From assembly GCA_017893485.1 (NCBI GenBank), contig JACEHZ010000589.1:932501-996500 (forward strand): 64,000 bases of DNA, read 5' to 3'. Below are positions 21,857 through 43,802 of this stretch, piece after piece. Position numbers and translations under genes: made by a program. Source of the stretch: Hemerocallis citrina. Its lineage: Eukaryota > Streptophyta > Magnoliopsida > Asparagales > Asphodelaceae. Below the pieces are notes generated by a model. It saw only the letters and a list, made by a program, of their open reading frames with translations, was not told where the DNA came from and ran no database searches. Positions within the stretch are counted from its first letter, which is position 1. Every line of letters starts with the position of its first letter.

Positions 21857-22178
21857 CTCCCTCCTCTTCTGACCTCACCTTTTCGTTCTGTCCAAGAAAC
21901 TCCCCTCTCTCCCGCCTCAAAAAATTCGCCCCTTTCAACCCGCCGAATAGTTGCCGAATTCTTCAATTTCCGGCGACTCCAACCAATTCTCCGGATAATT
22001 TCGCGCGTTTTCTCGCCGGAGCGTCCAGATCGAAGGCGATATCCGTTCGATCGGGAATGCGGCTCTCGTTCTCGATCGGAACAGCGGAGTTTTGATCCGG
22101 TCCGAGCTTTTCGGCCGGTTTTTGCGGTGGTTTGGTTGGGAGAAGGTGGTGGATCGGCGGATCTGCGGTTGGTATGCA
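21857..22178 (+). other. 5' leader of the JmjC gene, with two upstream ATGs
   Basis: CT-rich then CpG-rich sequence leading to the start codon at the very end of exon 1. The first ATG (22,057) opens a 12-codon ORF. A second (22,174) lies five bases before the main ATG in another frame. Spliced to exon 2 it reads 17 codons to a TAG and overlaps the main start. The main ATG has G at -3 and G at +4, a strong context. Confidence 0.5.
22057..22095 (+). other. Upstream ORF of 12 codons
   Basis: ATG at 22,057-22,059 and TGA at 22,093-22,095, wholly inside the leader and 83 bases before the main ATG. It is the first ATG in the leader as I place it. It could lower or condition translation of the demethylase; no conservation evidence is available here. 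Confidence 0.4.
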
Positions 22179-33782
<11,604 letters not shown>

Positions 33783-34215
33783 TTATCATAGCATTTCTGA
33801 CTTCCTAACTGGACTTTTTAACTACTGGAAAAACACAGAAGCGCGATGAATTCAATGCGGCAGTTAGTTGACACGGTTACATTTAGGCATTTAGGCATTT
33901 AGGCAAAAGCCTCTGACTTGATTCATTTCATTCATGACTTGAAATTCTTTCTCGCTCCTCGGCCGTGGTAATTTTTTTTTCTCAACCATATGGCAGGGGG
34001 GGCCTCTGCAACTGTATATTGTTGGATTAATTAATTAATTTCATTTTCTTTTTCTCTTTTCAGTTAACAGTCTTTCATTTCCATCATTCTTATGCTCACT
34101 TTTTATACCTTGGACAATGAGTTAACACAACAGAAGATTTGTTAATCAGTTATCCATCTCAAGATCTTCCATTCCTTCATTACAGTTTCTGTACTCTGAA
34201 AATTTTGATATAGAA
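33783..34215 (+). other. 3' UTR and downstream flank of the JmjC gene
   Basis: AT-rich sequence with GCATTTAG repeated in tandem at about 33,885-33,902 and TTAATTAATTAATT near 34,030. It probably holds the transcript's polyadenylation region. It ends at TAGAA (34,211-34,215), where the Tat retrotransposon LTR begins. Confidence 0.5.
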
Positions 34216-34861
34216 TGTTATATGGGTAATAATTGTAACAAACTGGGTTGTATGATTCTGACACGTGTCTCAAAGTTTTAAGAAGCAGAATGATAATTTT
34301 TTCAGTAGCAGGCTTGCTAGATACATATGGGTTATTTAGCAGCCCACCAGTTCAACCCGATCCACAATCTCGGTTTACTTATCTCTTAAACAAGAGAGAA
34401 TTTTCAGCCTATTAAAACTGTTAGTCAAAATTTTCCTAGAGCAATCGATTCTATCTCTTCAACAGTGGAAGAGCAACTTTATCTTTTGACCAGGAGAATC
34501 TCAAGAAAATGCATTTTTTATGTCGATCTTATGCAACTGAACCCAGATCTATACATACTCCCCCTCATGCAGTGATAGGTAATCACTACATTCCCACTGA
34601 AACTTTAATCTCATTTCTGAATTACTGACATGAGAGTCGGATGGTCCTCAACCCCGATGTGCAGACTTTGTGCAGGTTTGTCGGACATTTTCAGCCGTCC
34701 AATCCAAATTTGGATGCTCTCAATCATTCAGATCCAGATCAGGGAGTATTCAACCACAATCATTCAGATCAAGACCGACAGTATAGATCTTTAGTTTTTT
34801 CTCAAAATTCAAACTCATCATCTGATTGCTCCCACATCGAAAAAGCAGCAACAGATTGACA
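34216..34861 (+). repeat. 5' LTR of the Tat element
   Basis: Starts TGTTATATGGGTAATAATTG. The first 180 bp match the interrupted 3' LTR at 43,803-43,854 and 47,345-47,446, including the shared ATCCACAATCTCGGTTTACT. It ends near TTGACA, followed by ATTTGTGGGAAAACG, which resembles the leader after the primer-binding site in Tat elements, though the site itself is degenerate. The ORF at 34,641-34,859 lies inside the LTR and is not taken as coding. Confidence 0.7.
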
Positions 34862-34931
34862 CAATTTGTGGGAAAACGCTTATGTACCTTTCCGATTAGA
34901 TCTCACCGACAAAAGACCACCTTTTACAGCC

Positions 34932-36400
34932 ATGGCTCCACAGAAAAGAAGACGACGACCACTAGCTGTTGAGCCGACGATCCTCCTCCTTCAACTCCGC
35001 CGGAGGAGCCAACTCGCGTGCCGTCGCCGCCCCCTCGTGGTAGGGCTGCGTCGGTTGGCTCCCAACACCCGTGTCTCAAGACTCGTCTTGCGGAGAACAG
35101 AGGGTCGATACGCACTTTGACCCCCTTCGTGGTGCCCCTTCTGCAGCCAAATCTTCGTGACGTCATCAACGTGAGACAACAAGGAACGGACATCCGCCAG
35201 CACCTACGCTATAGGTGCTCCCGAGGTGAAGTTCCCCACTCGGAACGCCAAAGGAGCCCTTCCACCCGGTGAACCCCTTACCGCGGAGTCGAAGAAGCAA
35301 GAGAACCCTGACTTTGGTTAGTTGCCAAGCTCCTAGGGACAGCAAAGGTGAGGAAGCACCCATGACGAGGTAGAGTTCTCAGGATTAACTGACCAGGTTC
35401 TCAAAGCCCTCCACGGTGCTCCGAGTAGGGGCTGCAAGACAAGTAGATCACGCTCTAGACCTAAACAAGAAATGGAGTCCCGCGGGTCAATTCGATCCAA
35501 GGAGCAAGTAGATGAGGTCCTTTGCCGTCTCAAGGGATAGAAGACCACCTTGCTCGGATTGGCCGAGAGGAAGGTCATCGAAATTATGGGTATCGCCCCA
35601 GTCGGCCTCCTTTCGCCAAGACAATCCTCGAAGCCCATGTCCACGAGAACTTCAAATCGCCGAACTTCGATTCATACAACGATGAAACTGACTCGGCATA
35701 TCACATCGAGAGTTTTAAAACTCTCATTATTATCCACCGAGCCTTCAACATGCTTATCTGCAGAACGTTCCCATCAACCCTGAAGGGATCAGCATGAGAA
35801 TGATATTCTTGTCTCTCTCCATGGTCTACATTCTCCTTTGACCAGTTTAAGGAGCTCTTCCTTACATACTTCGTCAGCAGCCGCATGACTAAGAAGACGA
35901 GTGCCTCCTTGCCCGACTTGAAGCAAAGGGAAGGGGACCCACTCAAAGATTTTGTCAGATGCTTCACAGCAGAGTCTCGATCCATCTCCTCCCTTGACTC
36001 GGCCGTGGAGGCTGCCACCTTCAGACACAACGTACGCCACATCGACCTCAAAGCATCCTTAGCAAGAGGCCTCATCGGTACTTCTCCGAACTTCTATTAC
36101 GGAGTGAGAAGTAAATCTATGCTGAAGTCCCAGAAGGATGGGTCAGGCCAGCATCACCCTCCTCCGGCACATCGCTTCGACAAATTCACTCCTCCAGTGC
36201 CAACATATCAATGGTTCTCATGGAAATCGAGGGGGATGGATTGCTCTGTCCCCCTCCTAGGATAAACATGTCGGGCAAGATAATGAATATGAATCTATAG
36301 TGCCTATTTCATAGAGACCATAGCCACATCATTGATGACTGTTAAGCCCTCAAAGAAGAAATTGAGGCTCTAATGAGGTCACAGCTCCAGGTAAACTCAG
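34932..36400 (+). pseudogene. Tat-lineage gag
   Basis: A basic, proline-rich start at 34,932 (MAPQKRRRRP) is followed at about 35,610-36,080 by the retrotransposon gag domain with FKSPNFDSYNDETD, LKGSA, then YFVSSRMTKKTSASLPDLKQ. A histidine/cysteine motif CLFHRDHSHIIDDC lies at about 36,303-36,344. Several stops (one right after LKGSA, another after the DDC motif) and frame changes break it. Order and motifs match Tat gag. Confidence 0.8.
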
Positions 36401-36587
36401 AAAGACATGGTTGAACCCCCCAAGAGGGGGGAGCTAACAAGTTCTAGAGAGAGATTCCAAGCCCCAAGACTCGGAACCCATGACAGTTTACCACTCCATC
36501 CACGGAGGACCCATGGGTGGGGAGTGTAACTCCTTTTGAAAGGCATTCGTTCGAGAAGTAAACTCATTGCACAACTTCCCTCCCACC

Positions 36588-37165
36588 AAGAGTTTGGGAG
36601 TTCCAGTAACTTTCTCGGACAAAGACCTGGAATGCATCTGAACACCTCATTGCGACGTAGTAGTAATAAGCCTCTGCATGGCAAACCATGAAGTACACCG
36701 CATCTTGGTGGACAACAGTAGCTCGGTAAACATTACCTTCTTAGAAGCATTTGAAGACCTTAAACTCTCTAGAAACCGTCTGGAACTTGTCGGGTACACC
36801 CTCAACTGGTTCTCTTGGGTTCCGATCTAGATTGAAGGGGTAGCCACTCTCAACATGAATGCGGGAAAAGACCCAACTACCCGAACCGAGGCCATGGTCT
36901 TCACGATAGTTAACGTGAAAGGCTCCTACAATGCCATCCTTGGTCGCCCTGGCCTGGTAGCTCTTCACGTTGTAGCATTGGCCTTCAACATGAAGATGAA
37001 GTTCTCCACACCAGTGGGGGTAGAAGAAGTTAAGGGAAGTCGGGCGGTAGCTTGGGTATGTTACGACCATAATGGGGGTCTCGGTTCTCCCCCTCGATGG
37101 CGTAGAACTCTCTCCAAAGAGTGATAAGAAGGAGAACATTGTCCCTGACATCCAAGAAGCTTTCA
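36588..37165 (+). pseudogene. Tat aspartic protease region
   Basis: VTFSDKDLE, then ILVDNSSSVNITFLEAFEDL (about 36,704-36,763) and YNAILGRPGL (about 36,925-36,955) are the Tat protease landmarks. The active site, normally D-x-G-S-S, reads D-N-S-S-S, so the catalytic glycine is lost, in addition to nearby stops. Confidence 0.8.
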
Positions 37166-37480
37166 ACGTCTTGTGAAATACAACACGAGATTGAACCCAT
37201 CGAAATGCGCCTTTGGGGTATCCTTGAGAAAATTCTTGGGATTCATGGTTAGTCAGAAGGAAATTGAAGTCAAACCGGAGAAGATCCGAGCTATAATCAA
37301 CATGTCTTCCTCTTCCGACATAAAAAAAGTCCAGTGTCTCACAGGGGGCCTTGCCGCTATCAGATACTTCCCTCCAAGTCAGGGGAGAAGTGCTTCACAT
37401 TTTTCAAAGCTCTCCTTGAGTGGGGACAAGAGCATTAAGAAACCTTTGAACAGCTCAAGGTATATCGCGTAATTCCTCCA
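37145..37480 (+). pseudogene. Tat reverse transcriptase, only the C-terminal piece
   Basis: Directly after the protease linker the sequence reads IQEAFNVL-stop and then LNPSKCAFGVSLRKFLGFMV, the part of RT that follows the YVDD active site. The fingers and palm with the catalytic aspartates are missing, so an internal deletion of several hundred bases joined protease linker to RT thumb just before 37,140. This alone makes the copy non-autonomous. Confidence 0.85.
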
Positions 37481-37559
37481 CTCCTAAGCAAGCTTAAGCC
37501 GTGAGAGGTGGTCTAGCTATCTCTGTCTGGCCACTCCATATCAGAGTCTCTGTGCCGTC

Positions 37560-38310
37560 TTGGTGAGAAAAAATGACAAGATTCAAAATCCGATATACTA
37601 TGTGAGCAAAGTCTTTCATGCCGTTGAGCTTCGTTATTCCAAGATGGAGAATATGACATATGCTCTGATTATGGCCGCCCGCAAACTTTGCTCCTACTTA
37701 CACGCACACTCTATCTTGGTCCTCACCGACCAACCTCTCAAGCAAGTGCTTCACAAGACATAAAGCTCTGGGCAACTTATGAAGTGGTCAATTGAGTTGA
37801 GCTAGCACAACACCAGCTACCGACTGAGGACGGCAATCAAGTTCCAAGCCTTAGCCAAATTTATCATCAAGATCACTATCTCTAATCCCCCGAGGAAGGC
37901 AACGATCCTCCAGGCTGGAGTGTCTACGTTGATGGCTCCTCTTGCATCGAAGGGAATGCAGCCGAGGTCATCTTGCTCTCCCCAGATGAGTTCACCATCC
38001 AGTACTCACTCCGTCTCAACTTTCGAGCCTCCAATAACGAGGCCAGATATAAGGCGCTATTTTTTAGCATCCTCTTAACTCAGAAAGCAGGGGTCCGAAG
38101 GTAAAAGTGTTTAGCGACTCTGAGCTGGTGGTGAACTAGACTTTAGGAGAATACGATACCAAGGATGACTGCATGGTCAAGTATTTAGCTTGCGTGAAGA
38201 AACTCTTAGCTACATTCCAAGAGGCTGAAGTCACTCAGATCCCCCACAAAGAAAATAGGTAAGCGGATGTCCTCTCTAAGCTAGCATCCTCTTCTTTCGA
38301 AGGACTCGAT
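37560..38310 (+). pseudogene. Tat RNase H, double domain remnants
   Basis: 37,590-37,763 holds NPIYYVSKVFHAVELRYSKM, the usual gypsy RNase H. About 37,920-38,290 encodes VYVDGSSCIEG, FRASNNEARYKAL and VFSDSELVVN, then ADVLSKLASS, the second, archaeal-type RNase H characteristic of the Tat lineage. Frames change at least twice and there are internal stops. Confidence 0.8.
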
Positions 38311-38499
38311 GACACAATGCTCAATGAAGTCCTACTCAAGCCAAGCATTGAAGAGGAAGCCTTAGAGCTCATGTTTATCACCCCACGGGCACCAAGAGAC
38401 AATTGGATGAAACCCTTGGTTGACTTTCTCGATAAGAAAATCCTCCCAGTAGATCCAAAAGAAACAACGAAGATCCGGGTGAGAGCAGAAAGGTATACA

Positions 38500-41105
38500 C
38501 TAGTTGAAGGAGTGTTCAACCGCTCATACACTTTGATAGATGGCCGACCACACTGCAATGCCTGTCCCATGAGGAGGCCAAGTATGCTTACAGAGAAGCA
38601 CATGAAGGTAGTGGTCGTATGGGTGCGAGATCCCTTGCATAAAAAATCCTCAATCATGGGTACTGTTGGCCCACACTCATCAACGATGCCCAAGAGCATG
38701 TCCGCTGATGCTTTCCCTGCCAAAGGTTCTCTTCGATCAAGCAACCTAGGCCGAGCTTAGCACCATGCCAAATCTGGTATCCTTCGTCATGTGGGGGAAT
38801 GGACTTGGGTTGTTTCTGTTGGTGTATGCCCTAGAGCCCAGTTGTGTATTGACATTACTAGTTTATATTGTATCATGACATTTATTTCATATTTAGATAT
38901 TTCATTTATTATGTTATTTATTGTGAATTAAATGAATATAATGAAGTCCTTAGAATAGTAAGTTCAATGCCATGGGATATCAAGTGCATGAGATCCTATT
39001 GGTTGAAACCAGAACACTGTTCTTAAATGTCCCTAGTCAAGTATTATTGTGAATTAGGACAACGATAATACATAGAGACTAGTATGTGTGCAGACTGATG
39101 ACCATTCTCACGGATCATGGATGAGATATCAAGTCTTCGCATGGGTACATATTAGAGTAATAATGTAATGGACTGACCCACCATGAGAACACCGCATGGA
39201 TCGTTACGTGGGTGTCATAAGCGGTTCTCACAGTGACCTTGGTGTATGTAGTCCTTTGATTTGAAGTTACTACGGTTTCCTACATGAGAAATTATATATT
39301 TTAATATCGTCAAACGTTGCCTGTAATAAAGTTATTATAAAGTCGACTATTGGATATACTATAAATCATGCGGAGGGATGTGAGTGACTTAGATATGATT
39401 TATCCATCTTAAATAACAGGAGTGATATCTACGGATCCCTTGATTGAGCGAGACTGCAGAATGCTTGACTGTGCTTAAATAAGTCAATATGAGATATTGA
39501 TCTCATTTATTTTAGTAAGTATACTCGGACATCAAGAACCCAAAGATTGAACTATACAAGGTGACACACTCTATGCCCTGTGGTCAATTAAGATATCTGG
39601 ACAAAAGGGACTAGACTACATGATAACATTGGTCATGGATAGGTTATGTCAAATCACTGACATTCCCGTTTCTTGAGTAGCAGTGATGTATTGCTAGATA
39701 CCGCTCACTGTATGTAATACTCGAATATGATTTTAGTATTACTGTCAACGTAATGGGAACCTATAGGGCCACACACTTAGAATGGATCAAAATTAGGATT
39801 TAAATTATAAGATGAATTTAATTAGAGATCCAAGTAAGACTTGGACTCCTGACGTTGGTTGGACATTTAATTAGATTAAATGGGCCGACTAAAGTTCAAA
39901 ATCTCACACACGAATCTGACACAGGTCAAATTGTGAGCCCAACAACCTTATTACTCTCTTAGTGTTGGTTTTCTACACCTATATATTTGATGTGTATTGG
40001 TGGAAAAGACAGACGTGAAAAAAAAAACCGTAGCCGTCACATAAAGTGAGAGAGAGAGATCGTGAGGAGGAACATCCCCTTCCCGCAGCTAGCACCATGA
40101 TCGGGGGGAGAGCCATTTTTCGTTTCGTTCGTCTGGATACCGTAGAGACATCGCAATACTGCAGTACTGTGATCGGCATACTGTGGAGACAGTGGATCCA
40201 TCTTTAAGGTATAACTCCTAAACATGATTTATGGTTTTCTCATGGATCCATGACTAGGTTTCGATATTTTTGTAATTTTCGGCTGTGTATTTAATCTGTG
40301 ATTGCATTTGAAACCTAACAGTTTCTTATTGCAACTGGATAGAGGAACTTTTTTAGTGGTAGCTATAGACTATTTTACCAAGTGGGTCGAGGCAGGACCG
40401 TTAGCCTCCATCACCAAACATAAGATACAACAATTCTTCTGGAAGAACATCGGCTGCAGGTTTGGGATCCCCTGAATTCTTATCACCGATAATGGAACCC
40501 ATTTTTCCGTCAAGGGATTCCAAAAATTCTGCGCTGAACTGGGGACTGAATACTGTTTCTCTTCCGTCTCGCACCCCCAGACCAACGGCCAAGTCAAGAA
40601 TGCCAACCGACATATCATTAATGGCCTCAAGAAAAGGCTCAGTTAAGCCCCCAATGAAATATGGGTTGAAGAGATCCTATGTGTCTCTGGTCCTACATGC
40701 CCATGAAGAGAACTCCAACAGGAGAATCCACATTCAATTTCACTTTCGGTTCTGAAGTACTACTCCCTCTAAAGGTGGGCTACCTTCCCCTCGCTTCCTC
40801 TCCTCCAATGAAGGGAAACCTCGATCACATTACGGAAGTTTGCGAGAAGTCCATCCAACGAAGACATATCTATCAACGAAGGATGGAGAAGTTCTACAAT
40901 AAGAAAGTTCGCCCGACAAAACTCAAAGAAGGAGACATCGTCCTACGAAAGCTTGATATTTTTGACCCCAACAAGAAGGGAAGTGCTAGCTCCTAACTGG
41001 GAGGGATCATACGAGGACTCCAAAGTTGTCCGCCCAGGAGCTTACCTTGAAGACCTGGGGGGCAAGAAGATATCACAAACTTGGAATGCCGAGCATATGA
41101 TGAGG
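38500..41105 (+). pseudogene. Tat integrase, split by an Angela solo LTR
   Basis: The zinc-binding part (about 38,575-38,740) shows EEAKYAYREAHEGSG and WPTLINDAQEH. After the inserted LTR the core resumes with FLVVAIDYFTKWVEAGPL (about 40,350-40,405), ITDNGTHF (about 40,479-40,503) and SHPQTNGQVKNANRHI (about 40,568-40,615). The position of the third catalytic residue (usually E after NGQT) is K. The C-terminal part ends with NWEGSYEDSKVVRPGAYLED near 41,055. A stop at the GIP-stop-ILITDNG site and frame changes add to the damage. Confidence 0.85.
38817..40320 (+). mobile_element. Solo LTR, Ty1/copia Angela-like, TSD gtttc
   Basis: Starts TGTTGGTGTATGCCCTAGAG and ends GAAACCTAACA, 1,504 bp. 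Perfect 5-bp duplications GTTTC lie at 38,812-38,816 and 40,321-40,325. The TGTTGG..ATGCCCTAGAG start is like that of Angela/BARE LTRs. No internal region remains, so unequal recombination between two LTRs is inferred. It interrupts the Tat integrase and is therefore younger than the Tat insertion. Confidence 0.9.
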
Positions 41106-41279
41106 TTCAAAGAGGGTGCTTAACGCCCTTCGCTAGATTCTTAGATTTGTAAAAAGGCCGACCCATATAACAGTCATAACATGTAATAAAAGTGATTCGC
41201 CAAAACATCCACTTAGATTCTTAGATTTATTTTTCAATAAAACTTAGCATTTTTTTTGCAAAATTCTTTTGCTAATCTC

Positions 41280-41660
41280 TTGATTCGAGCAAGATGTGGA
41301 TAATGAGTTAGGCACCCAGCTCCTTCGAGTTGCGCTAACAACTCGTTAAGAACTTCATACAAAAAGTTTGGAGTTCAAATTCGTGGCTCGACACTGCTCC
41401 CGCAACTTGCAAACAAAAAGGTTCAATGCTGGGCTCGCCACTCAAACTGCTCCTGAACCCGTTAAATTTCTAAAAAATCAGTTCGGAGTCCAAACTCGTG
41501 GCTTAAAGTCATCCCCGTAACTCCCAAATATGCGAGTTCAGAGCTCATCTCGCAGCTCGAACTACTCTTGAAACTCGTTAACCTCTCAACAGCAGTTTCG
41601 GAGTCCAGCTCTTCACTAGAGCTGCTCCCACAACTTACTAACTCACAAAATAATTGCAAG
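41280..41660. repeat. Degenerate tandem repeat in the Tat 3' region
   Basis: Roughly 60-bp units carrying variants of GTTCGGAGTCCAAACTCGTG, GCTGCTCCCGCAACT and AACTCGTTAA recur about five to six times. Tat-lineage elements often hold such hypervariable arrays downstream of pol, known elsewhere as a source of satellite DNA. Only this one array is seen here. Confidence 0.7.
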
Positions 41661-41999
41661 TATAAAGCGTTCTACATTCGACACACAGAAAAATTTGCAA
41701 GCTAAAGAAATTATTCATTAAAACTTGGAAGTATATAGCGTGACGAGTCCGCAGTTAGGCTATTACAAAAGCAACAAAAAGGAAAAAAAGGAGAAAACCG
41801 AAAAGAGGAGTCAAGGGCCCACATTAGCCAGCAGAGCTGAAAGAGTGGGAATATCAATCACTCCTTTCCCTTACTCTTTGTCCGCGGATTCCTGTGAGTA
41901 TCTTTCTGATCTGCCTCCTCCTCATGTCAGAACCCTTGGCTTCATCCCAGATTGGAGCTCTAGACGATATCCCTTCCCTTCGAAACCATGGATATGTGC

Positions 42000-42879
42000 C
42001 GCCACATCTATGATGGCCTTAGCGTAGGACTGCTCCATCATGTTGTTTTGGTGGGTCCTCGCTTGCGCCTCCACCTTGACCACTGCAACCTCCTTCTCCT
42101 TTGCCGCCTACTCATGCAACCTCTTCTGCTCTGCCTTGAAGCTGGCAAGGAGAACTGCCTTCTTACCCTTCATCTCCTCCAGTTCCTCGGTAGTCTTCTT
42201 CATGTCCCTCTCTGCCCTAGCGACCTTGTCTCTCCTAGACTTCTCCTTGGCATGGATATGCTTGATCAGTTTCCAAAGCAAATGATCTATAAGAAAAAAA
42301 TATCGGGACTTAGAAACTTTAAAATAACAATAATAATAATAATACACGGAGAAGAATTTACCGAAATATTGGCTTGTGATATCTCCAGGAGGGAGCCAAT
42401 AAACGACTCATTCTTTACGTCACACCGCTTCAAGCCCAAATATGGCATGCATATCTTCTTCTCTTCAGTGGAGAAAATAGAGTCTACTGCGGTGCTTTTT
42501 GGAGGGCCAGGACCGTGCCCAAGCATGAACTCCCCTCAGTAAGACTCGTCGACACCCTCCCCGACTCTGTCGGAGTGGAGGTGGACGAAACCCCGGCAAC
42601 CTTTTGAGCCCCAGGTCGGCTCACCATCTTCTTCCTCTACTTATCCCTAGGTGCCTAGTTGTGCAAATCGACCAGAGCAACGAGGAGAGAACTGAAGTCC
42701 ATACCTTCTACTTCAGCCAATCGGCGGGGGCACCCCTTGTCCTTTCTTGACTGATCAATCGTTTGTATGATGATTGAAGAGCCAACCGCTTCCTTCCCTT
42801 TGCGAGATCGAGAAGCCGAGAGCACTTCATGCTCGTCATGGTCAAAAGAAGTAGAGATACCTGATTCCACCTTAGACAT
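42000..42879 (-). pseudogene. Antisense ORF remnant in the Tat 3' region
   Basis: On the minus strand an ATG at 42,879 opens a 74-residue ORF (MSKVESGISTSFDHDEHEV). After interruptions, about 42,108-42,280 encodes a charged, coiled-coil-like stretch with KEKSRRDKVARAERDMKKT and ELEEMKGKKAVLLASF. Several Tat-lineage elements carry an antisense ORF here with unknown function. Stops and frame changes show this copy is dead. The strand was chosen by the helical, coding-like composition; the plus-strand ORFs overlapping it are shadows. Confidence 0.5.
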
Positions 42880-43164
42880 GACTTGATTTAGAAATTATAA
42901 ATATCACTGAATTGTTGAAGGAGAATTCGATGAAGAAAGCAGCCAAAATTGAGCTCTAGAGACAGAGGAACAGTTTGGAAGTGGAGAGTTGAAAGTGAAG
43001 TGTGAAAAAAATGTATCGGGGACAGTAATTTTATTGGAAGAGAAACCACATTTTCTAATGCATAACAACAATTTTTAACGCGTACACAGTTACGTGCAAA
43101 ACAAGTAACCACATTTACATGTAATACGCATAACTGTTTTCCCCTCTAAAAAAATAAACCACTT

Positions 43165-43300
43165 CTGTTGGTGTGGCACCTTCACAGCCGTCCGATCAAA
43201 AGTTACCCAGTCAAAAGCAGCTGATGTGGCAGTTGACACAGTCAAAAGCCACTGACGTGGTAGTTGACCCAGTAAAACACTGACGTGCCCAGGCTGACTA
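43165..43300. repeat. Short tandem repeat, about 31-bp units
   Basis: Three to four imperfect copies of GTTGACCCAGTCAAAAGC followed by CACTGACGTGG, just upstream of the Tat 3' LTR. No coding role. Confidence 0.7.
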
Positions 43301-43802
43301 GGCAAGATAGCAGGTCCTACACAGGTCCCACTCCTAGCCTTATCATCAAGCTGATGTGTCACATTACGAGCTGTTTGATCAGCCTCAACACTCATGCAGA
43401 GCACTCCTCGGTGACTATCACGTCGTCTAAGGTGATTGGCATTATCGACCGATCTCTGTCGTCTGATCACCTCAGTTTTTGCCCCAGCTATTCTAGACCG
43501 TTTGATCTGTGCCAAAACTTGCGCTTACCACCTCGGTAGGAAGGACGAAATTGCTGATGTCATGAAGTCGTCCGATTGCTCCAAGATTCGGGCTCGATTT
43601 TCATTTTTCATTAAAAATTTGGAAATTTTAATTAAAAATTCTGGAAATTCGGGATAAGTTTATTGGAAGTACTACAAGACCGCTGATACCCTAAGAGTCT
43701 CTCAAGCTTTCTGAAGCTGCAGTTTGTTCTTCTAATTACTCAAAAGGTTGCGAACTACTTCTCGAAGACTGCGATACCCAAGCTCCATGAGTGAGGGACT
43801 TA

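Noticed and set aside
34641..34859. 72-residue ORF before the Tat gag
   Set aside because: It lies within the inferred 5' LTR and has no similarity to gag.
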